From: Triglochin maritima
Lineage: Eukaryota > Streptophyta > Magnoliopsida > Alismatales > Juncaginaceae
Length of the DNA: 64,000 nt
Direction: 5' to 3'
Assembly: GCA_963682175.1 (NCBI GenBank)
Contig: OY821775.1
Span: 38,500,053-38,564,052 of the forward strand
Part shown: one piece after another, positions 11,446 to 22,441 of the stretch
How positions within the stretch are numbered: the first letter of the stretch is position 1
How the letters are laid out: each line of letters opens with the position of its first letter
Notes under the pieces: generated by a model
The model's database searches: none
What the model was told of the DNA's origin: nothing
Seen by the model: only the letters and a program-made list of their open reading frames with translations
Program-made: the position numbers and the translations under genes

Positions 11446-12059
11446 TACACATAATCTAAAATTTATAATATGTACATCCAACAGAAACAGACGTTCACTT
11501 CAAACAAAAATTGAAGTTGTAAGGTTGTTCCGGTAGTAAAGGTATATATTGCAGTAAACTATCTTTGTGTTATAAAATATGTTCCTTCAATTCAGCTGCC
11601 TTTGAATATGAACTGTTTCTAAACTATGTTGTTGTGCGTACACTATATAGGCATGTCATACTAGAAGTCTCAGTTGGTAGGCTGAATGTGGTTGTAATGT
11701 CTCAGGTTCTGATTTACAGTTTGGTTTGGTCTGAATGTAAGGTTAAAAATCATACACATCAACACCAATGATATATCATGTATATATTCATTTATTATAA
11801 TAAAAACTTAAAGATGACGACATCACCCCGATAAACTTACATTCATCAATTAAGTTGCTAACATCATATGGCTGATGACAAAAGAAGACATCTTCTCTCG
11901 TGTAATGTCTATCTCTTCCTGAGAAAATGGTTCTTGTGATACTTTAAACGACTACAAAGTAAACAAACTCATTTATTAACATATAAATTGTGCCACAAAA
12001 CATATATAACACAATATAAAATCAATATCAAAATTACGATCTTAAATCTCTCGTTGTCA

Positions 12060-14485
12060 CTCCCTTCTCAACAAGTTCTTCGATATACCTCATTATGTAG
12101 TATCCGCATTCAGAACTTCAAACTTGTTTATGGTACTACAATTAAGAAGTCATGTTTATTAGGAAAATAACGAAATTAATGCAAAGTATAATGCATATTA
12201 TCAAAACAAACATTACTGAATCATCTTACATTCATTTCATGTCAAGTTACTTTCGTTATTGTTGCGGGCCTTCGACCATCTGAGTATTGACAGACCTCAA
12301 AATCCCTACCAAAATATGTAAAGATTCGAAAATAGATTCAAACATTCAATAACAACAAATTTAACTTGGAATATGAATGAAATTATTAATAACTTATGTT
12401 TGATAATGTTCACTAAATCTTTCCTGGGATTCTTCGATGTCATAGGATCAAACCAGTAGGTTGTCCATATAAATGGTTCTACCACAGCTAACATCCAATG
12501 TTCACTGAAAACCACTATGTTAAATTACTTCATCCAATTAAAGGTATTATAAAATATAATGAGGTACTTATTTCTCCCAATATGGTACTAGAAAATATGA
12601 AGCCTTAACATTTCCGCAAACTTTGTAGATTTGTTGTCTTACTTGGAGGTTCTTGTTTGATCAATAGAGTGGGAAACACATAACCATACTTTTTGTCATT
12701 CGGCATTTGGCACAGATTCCAAATATAAATAAACTAACACCAGTAAAATTTAAATGTAACATATATAGTTATGAAAAAGACAAACATAACTTACTCCAAT
12801 TGAACTTGAATGATTGTTATACAAAATGTTTCCATCTTCAGAAACTGCAGTACATCACCTATGCATACATATACCAGGTCTTCTATGACGCCCTTGGTTG
12901 TTTCGCCTACCATTTCTTTCAGCATAACACATTTTATTGTAGAATCTACATATTCATCCTTTACAAGAATGTACAACATTTTGCAATTCGAAGGCAATTG
13001 GCTCTCGTCACACAATTCTTGAGGAGAATATGCTTTTGACGATGGAAGACTACCCTGTGGAGAACAAAACAACATGAGCAATATGTCTACAATTACGGAG
13101 TTATAAAATTCAAAGGTAATAACATTGCCTTCTTTATTATTTCTACTTTTGTTTTCTCATTGACTCGAATTGGGTGTTCATCTTCAGGATTCACACTTTC
13201 CACTGCACTTCGTTTTGTCATAATACGTATGGTCATATCAGCTAATGCGCTTAATTTATTAAGTACCATAGCCATTTGTTCTTGCAGTGTATGGATTTTT
13301 TTCTTCGCAATTCACGTGGATTCCTTTCCTACTACGCTTCAAGGAGAATGACCTAAAGTATTTTCGTAGTCCTATTTGACTACCGACACCACGTACTCGT
13401 CCAGCATGCTCCGTTTTGCCCAGGGCTACAATCAAAATATCATTTATGCCCTCTGAAACAAATTACCCTTCAGAAGCTTGCAGTGTAAGATCATCTTATT
13501 ACGTATGAAAATACTATTTTATTAATTAATTAGGTAGTATACAAAAAAGGAGAATTAAATGTAACCACTTACAATCTTCATTGCAACCTCTGCCAACTCA
13601 GAGTTAATGTAACTCCCGTCCGGAGTAACACGCTCTCTCTTCCACTTATCTTGTCTAACTTGGGGAGACAGAGGAGCCAAATTATTGGTTTGCTCTTTGC
13701 TCAAACGAACCTCTAAAGCTTCCTACCGTTTCCTGACAACCTTTTCGGCAATCAGTATCTTCTCCAGTTTACGGTACACCCCCCCTGCTCGCAACAATCT
13801 GTGTGGAAACTTATTCTTCGATTGTCGTTCTTGGTTGAGCACTCGTAGTTCCTACAAACCAAAAAGAGAAATTAGTTATCATATTTAACATTTCAATGTG
13901 TGAAGGAAGTATGAGTGTATATTTTACCAAAACAATCTAGAGTTAGCCTTGAGTTTTTGAATTCAGCCCATGTCGTTTGAGTAATACAATTGTCAACTTT
14001 GTTTTGAAATCCTTCCATCGAGTGCCCACAAACAATATCCACATCTTATTCAACTCTTTAGATGATTGGAAAATATTTTTTTCCTGCAACACGAAATAAA
14101 AAAGTAGTATTGATTAGATAAAAAATTGTAAAGAAAGGAATTAACTTAAAAGAAAGTCTTGATAATAATGGACTAATCATTGCATTCTTCCAAATTTGCT
14201 CTTCAATGATTCATCCATCATTGACCACTTAGCAGTACAAATACACACTTTGCATCTTATCAGAGTACCTATATAACTTATCCAATAATCTTTGTTTTCT
14301 CAGGTGGGCTCCAAGTAAGAATCAAACTTTAGGGGCAATGGACTTTGCTACTAATTTTTTTTCTAAAACTCCAACATAATACTAGCTCTACAGACATGAG
14401 ACTCTATCATGTCAGTGTCACTTGTATCCTTGTCATTTTTCTTATTGTTTGCCTTTGGCTGGTTGGTCTGCTTGTTGGGAGCCAT
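12060..14485 (-). pseudogene. CACTA-3 ORF2: Transposase_24-like protein with Ulp1-like protease
   Basis: The start is an ATG at 14485 (MAPNKQTNQPKANN). Blocks follow that align with CACTA-1 and CACTA-2: 'ASIMLEF', 'KDYW-SYIGTL' and 'AKWSMMDESLK' (about 14150-14420); 'LSPQVRQDKWKRA' (about 13640); 'TEHAGRVRGVGSQIGLR' (about 13375-13430). At 12400-12500 is 'EHWMLAVVEPFIWTTYWFDP' with the catalytic His and Asp of the Ulp1 (C48) fold, and at 12060-12125 'SECGYYIMRYIEELVEKG' with the catalytic Cys. In En/Spm-type elements the second protein binds subterminal repeats; the fused SUMO-protease-like domain is an addition. Stops and frameshifts break the frame throughout, so no functional protein is expected. 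Exon borders were not resolved. Confidence 0.8.
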
Positions 14486-14729
14486 TTACCTAGTCGTGAA
14501 TGGACGAGACCGATCAGAGGGGATGGGTTGAGGGTTTAGAGTGGTTGATGTCCAGATTGGTGTGCATGATAGGGTATGGTCGTGGCAGTTCAAGAATGCT
14601 CGGGGCAAACTAGGAAACTGGGAGGCACAACATGGACGATTCCAATAGAGAAAATTTGTGGCACGCAAATGAAAATTAATTACTGGCGGTGAAAGTTAAA
14701 ACTTAAAGTGAAAACGTCTTACAAGCTAC

Positions 14730-15120
14730 AAAAATTGTCCTTTTAAACCCATGAATATGTCATGTACAAGCCATGTTTGTCCTTTAAAAATCGAGTGTGT
14801 CCTCAAAATAACAGGCCCCTATTTTAAAGGACATGTGTGTCCTTTAATATCAAATGTGCCCTTCTATAAAAATTGTGTCCTAACAAACACAACCTATGTC
14901 CTCTAAAGATCAAATATTCAAATGTCCATTAAACCCCAAGTTTGTCCATTAAAATCAAAAAAATATCCTTAGCTAAAAATTCAATATTTTGAAAAGGACA
15001 TACGTTTTCTTAAAGAACAAACTTATGCTTTAAAAAACACATTTAAAGGACACATTCAAGTTCCAACTTCCAAGGATGGATTCGTGCTTTAAAGAACAGA
15101 CTCGTGTCCTTCGCTGCACA
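14730..15120. repeat. GTCCTTTAAA motif array
   Basis: The motif GTCCTTTAAA and near variants (GTCCATTAAA, GTCCTCTAAA) recur about nine times, mostly in one orientation up to 14960. The reverse form TTTAAAGGAC then dominates from 14990 to 15070. The layout resembles a subterminal repeat region of a DNA transposon, but no matching termini or target duplication were found. Confidence 0.7.
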
Positions 15121-15130
15121 CGGTCCGTCG

Positions 15131-16011
15131 AAGACACAAGTATCCTATTAAAGGCGTGTTAAACAGTAGTCCAAATATCAATTCCCTTTGTCTTATATTG
15201 ACTGAATGTACTTCGGTTGTCTAAACGGGTTATTCTAGTTAGTGAGTTTGGTGGACCAATATGTGTTCAGTCTTTTGTGTATCACATATCAGTGTATCAT
15301 AATGCGTTCGGTCAACCATCTACAATGGGTTTTTGTTTCTTTCCGACCTCAAACATTTAGGAATCAATTAAGGAAAGGGAAAAATGCGCAAGAAGTTCTA
15401 TATCTGTGGCAGTGGCTACTTCGACAGTTGGACCTAACCCATTAGTGTCGAACTGAAACTGAAAATTTGACATAGTATGTCCTAATGGTGAAATGATTTA
15501 TGGACTAGTGAGTACCACGAGGGATTGCTATGTGTCCATTGTCCTGTGCGTGTGTGTGTTCTGTGCATGTGTGTGTGTGTCCCACGCGGGATAGGTGAGT
15601 ATGTTATGTAAAGCAAGAAGGATATGTCCTTTGAGCTCAAGTCTGTAGCAGTTTTAGTTTTTAAATCACAAATACCATAATAATGGCTCCAAGCCTCCAA
15701 CTTGCCAACGAAGGCACGTATAAGTGTCCGTCGAGAGACACCGGCAGGACACAGTCCATCGGAGACACAGTTTCCCTATTAAAGGTATGTTAACACTTAA
15801 CAAGACTCAATTTTTGATGACCATTGGGAGAGTCATAATAAAAGAACACAACCTTCCATTATGCCATTATGGTCTGCGAAGACACTCAACCTTTCATTTC
15901 AGGGTATGTGAAGAGACTCAACCTTTCATTACAACGTCTATATAATCATAGGTTGTATTGTATTCCCTTCATAGTTTCTAAATCCTAAACCCCATTGCAT
16001 TTGTAGTTGCA
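15131..16011. other. Spacer and presumed upstream region of the GRF pseudogene
   Basis: Two related blocks share 'gtcc(g/a)tcg(a/g)agacaca' followed by 'cctattaaagg' (about 15120-15170 and 15752-15795). A short duplication of 'actcaacctttcatt' lies at 15880-15930. A TATA-like 'tatataatc' is at 15941-15949, followed by a leader-like sequence up to the solo LTR. Nothing clearly coding is seen. Confidence 0.5.
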
Positions 16012-16016
16012 GTTAC

Positions 16017-17214
16017 TGATGAGAATTAAATTTATACTGCAAGTGCACGACGTCAATGAAGACGTGGCAAGTACGGGTCGAACACAAGGAGGGAGAGATA
16101 TTGTTATTTTTGTGATTTTCGAATTAAGGAAGAAAGAGAGAGAAATAAGTTTGGTTTGAGATTTTTGGTTTTTTTATTTTCTAAAGCAAGAACAACAAAA
16201 GAAAAACTAAAAAGAAAACAAATATGGATGAGAATCCAGCGGGTGGGGGATTAGATATCGGGTTTTGTTTAGAGAATTCTGAAACTTATAATAAATCACA
16301 TTAGTTATAAAGCATTACATGATAAATGATTCAACATAAACTCAAGTAATCAAAATATACTAGCACGAAATTAAAATAATATCATTCTTCTTCTCATCAC
16401 CCTAAATCCGTCACCCCCACCCTTTGGAGAGAGTTAGAAACTCATGGATGGAGGGAAGGAGAAGGGGTCCTAGAGAAACTACAAAAAGAAAACTAAAAAC
16501 AAGAAATAAAAGAACAGAATTTTATTGCTAAAAAGAAGAGGAGGAGAGGAGCCCCTTTCAATACATGATTCGGCCTTATTTATAGCCTCAACCGGGGATC
16601 CTAATACATAAAAGGAACGTACACGCGTCAATAAAGTATTGGTAAAAATTTGAGCGTACGGATCGACTTTTGTGCGGCGGAATCGCCGCATTTTGTACAT
16701 GAGGTGCGGCGGAATCGCCACCTTTTTGGCTCGGAATCGATCCGGATTTTTCCTGTGTGTTTATGGTATGTTTTAGTTGTCCTTTGCGCGTCCGAATTAA
16801 TTATTACATATCTTTGGAGATCCGAGTTAATTTCTTCATATATTTGGAGATCCAAATTGATTTTTCTTTAGAACTTCTCCAAAATAATCTTTTGGTACTC
16901 GTAATTTGCAGTCGGGTCCTCGGCTTTTGCAATTAAGTCCCTGGCTACTTTTGTGCTTAAGTCCTTGGCCTTTTTCTAATTAGGTCTTTGCATGCTTTTA
17001 TGCTTGGATGGACTTCCATTTGAATCCCTATAATCTTGACTTGGTCTTTATGATAGAAATGAGTCTTTTGCATGTGTTTATGCTCGGGATATGGGTAATT
17101 TGCATTCAGGTACATGTATTCTGTAAATACGACTAAACACATACCTTAGTAGCATTTATTGATATAAAATTAATCTGAATGAAAGACATATGATGCAATG
17201 TATGCAATGCATCA
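16017..17214 (-). mobile_element. Solo LTR with perfect target duplication GTTAC
   Basis: The 1198-bp unit starts TGATGAGAATT, ends ATGCATCA, and is flanked by GTTAC at 16012-16016 and 17215-17219. Near its left end it carries 'gcaagtgcacgacg' and 'gtacgggtcg', shared with the LTRs at 31591-33132 and 53025-53781. A minus-strand TATA box (from 'cttatttatagcc', about 16576) shows that transcription would run leftwards, placing that shared block at the U5 end. Blocks like this are common near the 3' end of plant gypsy LTRs, so I favour Ty3/gypsy. No internal coding region remains. Confidence 0.9.
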
Positions 17215-17263
17215 GTTACGTTTTCAAAAAACTCTCCATTGTGTATTTGACCCATTGAAAGTA

Positions 17264-17509
17264 ATGGTCTTCCAACACAATTCCATCAATGACTACACTA
17301 GTGATGAAGATGAGTACATAACGGGTGGACCAATATGGGGAGGCTATCCTCTCATTGAAATAATGGGTGTTTCACGTCTACCCTATCGCACCTGCAGGTG
17401 TGGTTTCAAGGCAACAGAGTTGTCGTCAAACACTCCGAATAAACTAAGCAAGAAGTTCTATGTATGTGGCTCCTCGGAACTAGCTCATTATTGTCGGTAC
17501 TTCGTCTAG
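17264..17509 (+). pseudogene. GRF-type zinc finger protein, truncated by a stop
   Basis: The frame opens at an ATG at 17264 (MVFQHNSIND) and carries a GRF zinc finger: 'CRCGFKATEL', 'KKFYVCGSS' and 'HYCRYFV', that is C-x-C, then C, then C with the family spacing. The stop TAG at 17507-17509 stands exactly where the family has a conserved tryptophan after 'YFV' or 'FFQ', and coding-like sequence continues (NNGTRAPSVEKP). GRF fingers bind nucleic acid; many plant copies are small and uncharacterised. A solo LTR is inserted 45 bases upstream of the ATG, in what would be the 5' leader. I read it as a recently inactivated gene or gene fragment. Confidence 0.6.
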
Positions 17510-18016
17510 AACAATGGAACACGGGCACCATCGGTGGAGAAACCCCAATAAGAGCATAACGGACCCATGGACGCGGAAGCTTCTCTAGAAGATTGCGAAA
17601 ATGAGTAAGACCCAAAAGATAAACAAAACCATCTTTTAGGCTTGCATGCGACATCTGGTTGGATCACTCTCTTTCAATTGACATGGAAGAGATTTATAAT
17701 TTGTTGTGTACATTTGTTTTTGTTTCTATTTGTGTGTGTGTGTGTTCTCTGATATGTATAGCGTTTGTCATTATCAATATAACAGTTTTGTGTATTATAA
17801 ATAGATCTCTGATATGATTTGTAATAATCTGAATTATATTTTTGGATGTATGGAAATTTAATATTAAATAACATATGTAACAATATAACTTTATTGGTTT
17901 ATGCAAAAAATACAATTAAAAGGTCATATCACATCTACAAGTATTAACTTATGGACAACCATACATTGAACACCTTCATATCACATATAAAACACAAGAA
18001 AAATATCGAATAATTT
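17510..18016. other. Spacer
   Basis: AT-rich, with a GT-rich simple stretch at 17730-17746. No feature recognised beyond possible trailing sequence of the GRF pseudogene. Confidence 0.5.
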
Positions 18017-19508
18017 TGTCCTACCAATTTTAGGAACGTATATGGCCTAACTAATCTAATCAATTTCTCATAATCTCTACTTAATATGCAGCGAAAATTA
18101 ACAATAAGAAACAAGTAGAGAAAAGCAAACCATACAAGAGACGCATTGATTTTTATAGAGGTTTGGCACCCCACCTAGGTCATACTTCCTCTCTTGCAAG
18201 CTCTGTTCAATGCCACGAGCTCCACATACGTCTTCACTATTCTCTCCCCGTTCTGAGCCAGGAGATAACACCTTTACAGCTCGCGAACAGTTCTCGCTGA
18301 GCTCGATTTCTTCTTCTCACAATCCGAGAGTGATGCTCGGTCTTTCACCAAACCTTTACAATTTAACAACAAAAAAATGTGAGTGGATCAAACACTCTCT
18401 AACTTGAGCACACTTTGAGTAAGATATGATTTGCATCAAGGCGTCGAAGTGTAAGCTCTTGAGTGTAGGATTTGGAATTTCTTGATTGGGAGAAGACTCT
18501 AATGTAGGAGACAAATAGAAATTAGGGACTTGTGTAAATAAGGTGTGTGAACCTCTATTTATAAGCGCCTAAAGTGTTATAGGTGTTGGGGAAGATTTGG
18601 TTGAGATTTGTGCAAGATAGACAAAACAGAAAACTTAAGTTCAACAAATCTGTCTAAACCGGTCGACTGACACGGGATCAACGGTCGACTGTTTCCATGA
18701 AAATAAGAAAATGTTTGAACCAACTTAAACTACAAACCAATGGCTACAACTTAAGTTAACGGTCGAACTAAATCTTGGGGCAGTCGATCGTTAAGAGGGT
18801 TTTGGCTAGGTTAAAGGTTAATCGGTTGAACACGAGAAAAATGTTCGTTCGACCAAAAATAACAACTACTTTTGGTGCACAAAATTGTCTGCATCTGGTC
18901 GACCGCCGTCAAGGCATCATTCGACCGGTGGCCAAATGTATTTAGGTGTTAGGTGTATGTATACTAATACGAATGTTGGAGAATACACAAGTACAATGGT
19001 CATCTGGGAAATATGGGTCAATCGGTCGACCGAAAGGGTAAATAGGTCGACTGGAAAAGATAGGTAAAATCACTATTAGAGAAGTCGTTAACTGGTAGAA
19101 CAGTCAAACAGAGAACTTGTTTTGGTCAACCATTCTACACCGACAGGCAGAGATTAGTTTGAGTGATATTTGACCTAAGTTTAGGTGATCTATTGAAGTA
19201 CAAATGATGTCAAATTTTGTGTGTGACTTCTACAAGGAACCTAGTGTGTATGTGAATAGGTTTTAACTCTTCTATGTTGAAGTTCACATAAATTCCTAAG
19301 ACTTAAATAAAGGAAAATTACATGTCTTTAATTATCTTGATTATTTGTCTTGACTTCATTCAATTCTTCATTGAGTCTTGATCACATGTAGATGTTAACA
19401 CAATACAATATATCTTCTATGCATAATGTGTGCTACCCTACATTTGATTGTGATTAAGATTAGGTTAGTTAAATCATCAAAACATAGATTAAGGCCAAAA
19501 GGCCAACA
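18017..19508 (-). mobile_element. Sirevirus-like copia LTR, copy 2
   Basis: Block order matches copy 1: 'aggaacgtatatggcc', 'tttttatagagg', 'cgtcttcactattctctccccg', a minus-strand TATA box (from 'tatttata', about 18554), a GGTCGACCG cluster (18660-19140), then 'aaacatagattaaggccaaaaggccaaca' style end sequence finishing at 19508. It abuts the 3' side of the Mutator transposase. No clean 5-bp duplication is visible, so it may be a truncated or rearranged solo LTR. Confidence 0.7.
18655..19145. repeat. GGTCGACCG palindrome cluster, decayed
   Basis: Perfect GGTCGACCG copies remain at about 18897 and 19023, with variants GGTCGACTG, GGTCGAACT, GGTCAACCA and GTTCGACCG around them. Decay is greater than in the cluster at 8470-9170. 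Confidence 0.8.
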
Positions 19509-19559
19509 GTAGCTCCCTAGTCTTCTGTGTTTCTTCCAGCATATAACCCTGAACAGTAG

Positions 19560-22436
19560 GGTCCATGTAATCATAAGGCTTGTAGATTGGTTGTTTTCCT
19601 CTGAAACTTCTCCTTTTATTGGTTTGAGGCCTTCTGTTTCCCTTTTCATGCCTCCTTCTCTACTTCTTTTGACCAAAAAATAAGATAAAAGTCAATGAAA
19701 GTGATGCATAACATAGCAATGAACACAAATATATGTAAACTTATATGAAATATAAAACAAAGTAGAAGCTCAACTAATTGAAATATGGGAATTGCAGATC
19801 TTACAGGTTCACTGGACCACCAATTGACTCCAGTAAGTTCAGTATTGCTCCAAAACCTTGTGAGCTTTGAGTATTTTGACTAACAGTAGAAGATCGCCCA
19901 AAGGGATCTGGAGTTGCAATCTCAGTGGCATTAGAGGATTGAACCCTCTTGCCCCCTCTTTTCCTTTTTGCTTGGTTGTTGTTGCTGTCAAAGTTCACAA
20001 GTGATGTTGGAGGTCAAAGTTCACAAGTAATTAGAATATAATATTGGATTTAATGCTCACCTAGTAGGTGTTTCAGATGTGATGGCCTCCTTTCATGTCT
20101 TTGCTTGGTGACCCACAAGGCCATATCTTCAACATTTCTTCTATCTCTGATTGCTATAGTGATCCATTGAAGACTTGAACATATTCCTTTTGGGCCTACC
20201 AGCCCCTCTCCTGACTTGAAGTGGAGGCAAAACTTTGAATCCATACGGTATCTCCCACTCCCCTTGTCTGGAATAGGGTCAATGCCAGTTTCATATGCCC
20301 TAATGTAATTTTCCTTTGAAAACCAGTGACTCACATAGTCATCCAAATAAGCCCCTCTAACTGAGTCAATCACAGTTGTTGCATGCTTGCAAGGAATGTC
20401 AGTCAGTTGCCACTGTTTACAAGTACAACTTTTGTCATCTAATTCAACTACAAACCTCTTGTTTGAGTGCAGTACCTCAATCATAGTATCAGTGGATCTT
20501 ATAATTGTGTAGTCCCCCAACTGTCTAGATGAATTGGAAACCAAAATCTTAACTCTTAGTACTAAATTTTCTTACAAATGCCTACCTTGTTCCTACCTTC
20601 TTGTACATGGTCTGAATAAGCTTCTGTCTTAAGGTATCAAACATGGTAAGAATTGACAAATGTTTGACAAATCTGATGTAGTTATTGAATGACTCACTGC
20701 AGTTATTAGTGATGTAATCTGACTTAGCCTCACCCCCAAACTGACTCCTACTCCATACCTTATCACTACGTTCCTTCTCTGACTAACAGTCATAAGCACT
20801 CTCACTAACCTCTTTCAGTTGGTTCATCTTGATGTTAAATTTTGAAACTGTGTAATTTGTTGCATCCCACTTGAGACCTAAAAGCAAAGAGTTCTTGAAT
20901 TTGTTCTTAAAATTGTAGTACAATGTCTACCAGATGTTCTGTGCTCACAACCCCCAAACCATTGTTGTACCCCCTCTTCAATGCCCTTGCACATATCACT
21001 GAGTATGACAAACTCATGCATGTGACCCACTGCCTTCTTAAGGTTCATCACAAACTACTGCCAACTAGCAATTGACTCTGACTCCACTACTCTAAATGCT
21101 AATGGAAAGAGTTGGTGATTTCCATCAGTTGATGTGGCTGAAAGGATAATACCTTTGTACTTGCCCTTCAAGTGGCAATCATCTAGCCCAAAAATAGGCC
21201 TACCACCTCTCTTAGGCAAACAAACAACCTAAGAAAAATCTCATCTCTATGGTTAACTTCATAGGAAATGATACTAGCAAGGTTGGTTTTGTTAAGTTGA
21301 AAAATCAAAGAGGGCAACATTGCATATTGCTCCTCCCACCTACCATGTAGCATCTGCAGAGCTGTCTCCCTACCTCTCCATACTCTATGATATGGAAGTT
21401 ATAAGTGGTAAATATTCTTCAACTGCTCACTAATGCACTTAACAGATAGCCTATCATCCTGACTTAGCCATTCAATACATTAGTGAGCAATCCAATGCAG
21501 AGCTGTCTCCCTACCTCTCCATACTCTATGATATGGAAGTTCTAAGTGGTAAATATTCTTCAACTGCTCACTAATGCACTTAACAGATAGCCTATCATCC
21601 TGACTTAGCCATTCAATACATTAGTGAGCAATCCAATGCTTGTTAGTCATGTTAGAGGCACACCTATTGACTGAGTTGCGTATGTTGGATCCTAAGAGTC
21701 CTTATTTCAAAAATAGATCCATCATTCAACCTGATTGCATGTATCCTCCTCTTACAGTTTGGATCTTTACACTTGGATATAACTTTCTCAGGTTGACTCT
21801 TAATGTAAATAACTTCACATTCAGTTAAAATGCAATGAGTAATCAAAGTCATTCTGAAACTATACACATTAGGGAACTTCTTCTTCACTGACATATCAGG
21901 GTTCCTCATATCAAAGTCAATACCCTATACCCTGTCATTACCATCAGATTCTTCCTCATTAGACAACTCATAGTCTAGATCACTAGAAAAAACTTGCCTT
22001 AACCCAACCTCCTCATTCCTAACTGGAATTTCACGCATGCATGGGTCCCCTACTTGTGGTTGGGGGTCTGATCCTGGTTTGGTAGGTATTGCTTGGCTAG
22101 GTTGAGAGTGGCATGACAGTGGTTTGGTTGTGCTACCTCTTAGGTCACCAACTTGGGGTTCACACAAGTGGACATCATATCCTACACTACCAACAACACT
22201 AGGAACAGACCCACCATCCTGCACCATTACTGCCATATGGTAATTGTCTTCAACATCATTTTGGGGTGCATCACATAGGGGGTGGGTGGCCTCTGCTACA
22301 TTAGTATGGGGTGTATCACATTCTTGGTGGGCAGAAAGTACAACCTCAGGAGGGAGTGCTTCACATGGGTTACCATCATGTGGTGGATCATATGGGTCAT
22401 CAACAACATGGGCTGCATTACATTGGTTGTTAGGGG
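19560..22436 (-). pseudogene. MuDR-type transposase, main part
   Basis: Reading leftwards from 22436: an acidic linker ending 'ELSNEEESDGNDRV'; the MuDR N-terminal domain at 21664-21909 ('KFPNVYSFRM', 'SKCKDPNCKRRIHAIR', 'RIQHTQ'); a DDE-type MULE domain at about 20900-21210 with 'LDDCHLKGKYKGIILSATS', 'FPLAFRVVESE' and 'ILSDMCKGIEEGV'; and a SWIM zinc finger at 20050-20544 ('CTCKQWQLTDIPCKH', C-x-C-x8-C-x-H). A basic tail 'KRKRGGKRVQSSNATE' (19801-19998) follows after a probable intron. The enzyme would cut and paste Mutator-like elements. It is dead: a stop at 21055-21057 replaces the Trp of 'SWQW', other breaks occur near 20550-20900, and the N-terminus is separated by an inserted LTR. Confidence 0.85.
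21356..21637. repeat. 141-bp tandem duplication in MULE transposase
   Basis: Two adjacent copies (21356-21496 and 21497-21637) differ at a single base (ttat against ttct near 21402 and 21543). The duplication falls between the MuDR N-terminal domain and the catalytic domain. Its length is a multiple of three, so it would not by itself shift the frame. Confidence 0.95.
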
Positions 22437-22441
22437 CTAAC

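Larger units (their letters stand above)
10678..14690 (-). mobile_element. CACTA-3: degenerate CACTA element
   Basis: The left end reads CACCGTTGTAGAATGGGG, comparable with CACTGCTGGAAAGTCGG of CACTA-2 at 50154. It is followed by about 500 bases of subterminal repeats and then, on the minus strand, a decayed second reading frame (ORF2). The TNP2 transposase that normally precedes ORF2 is absent: beyond the ORF2 start at 14485 I see no transposase. The right terminus is not identified, so the right limit is approximate and the element is probably truncated. Confidence 0.7.
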
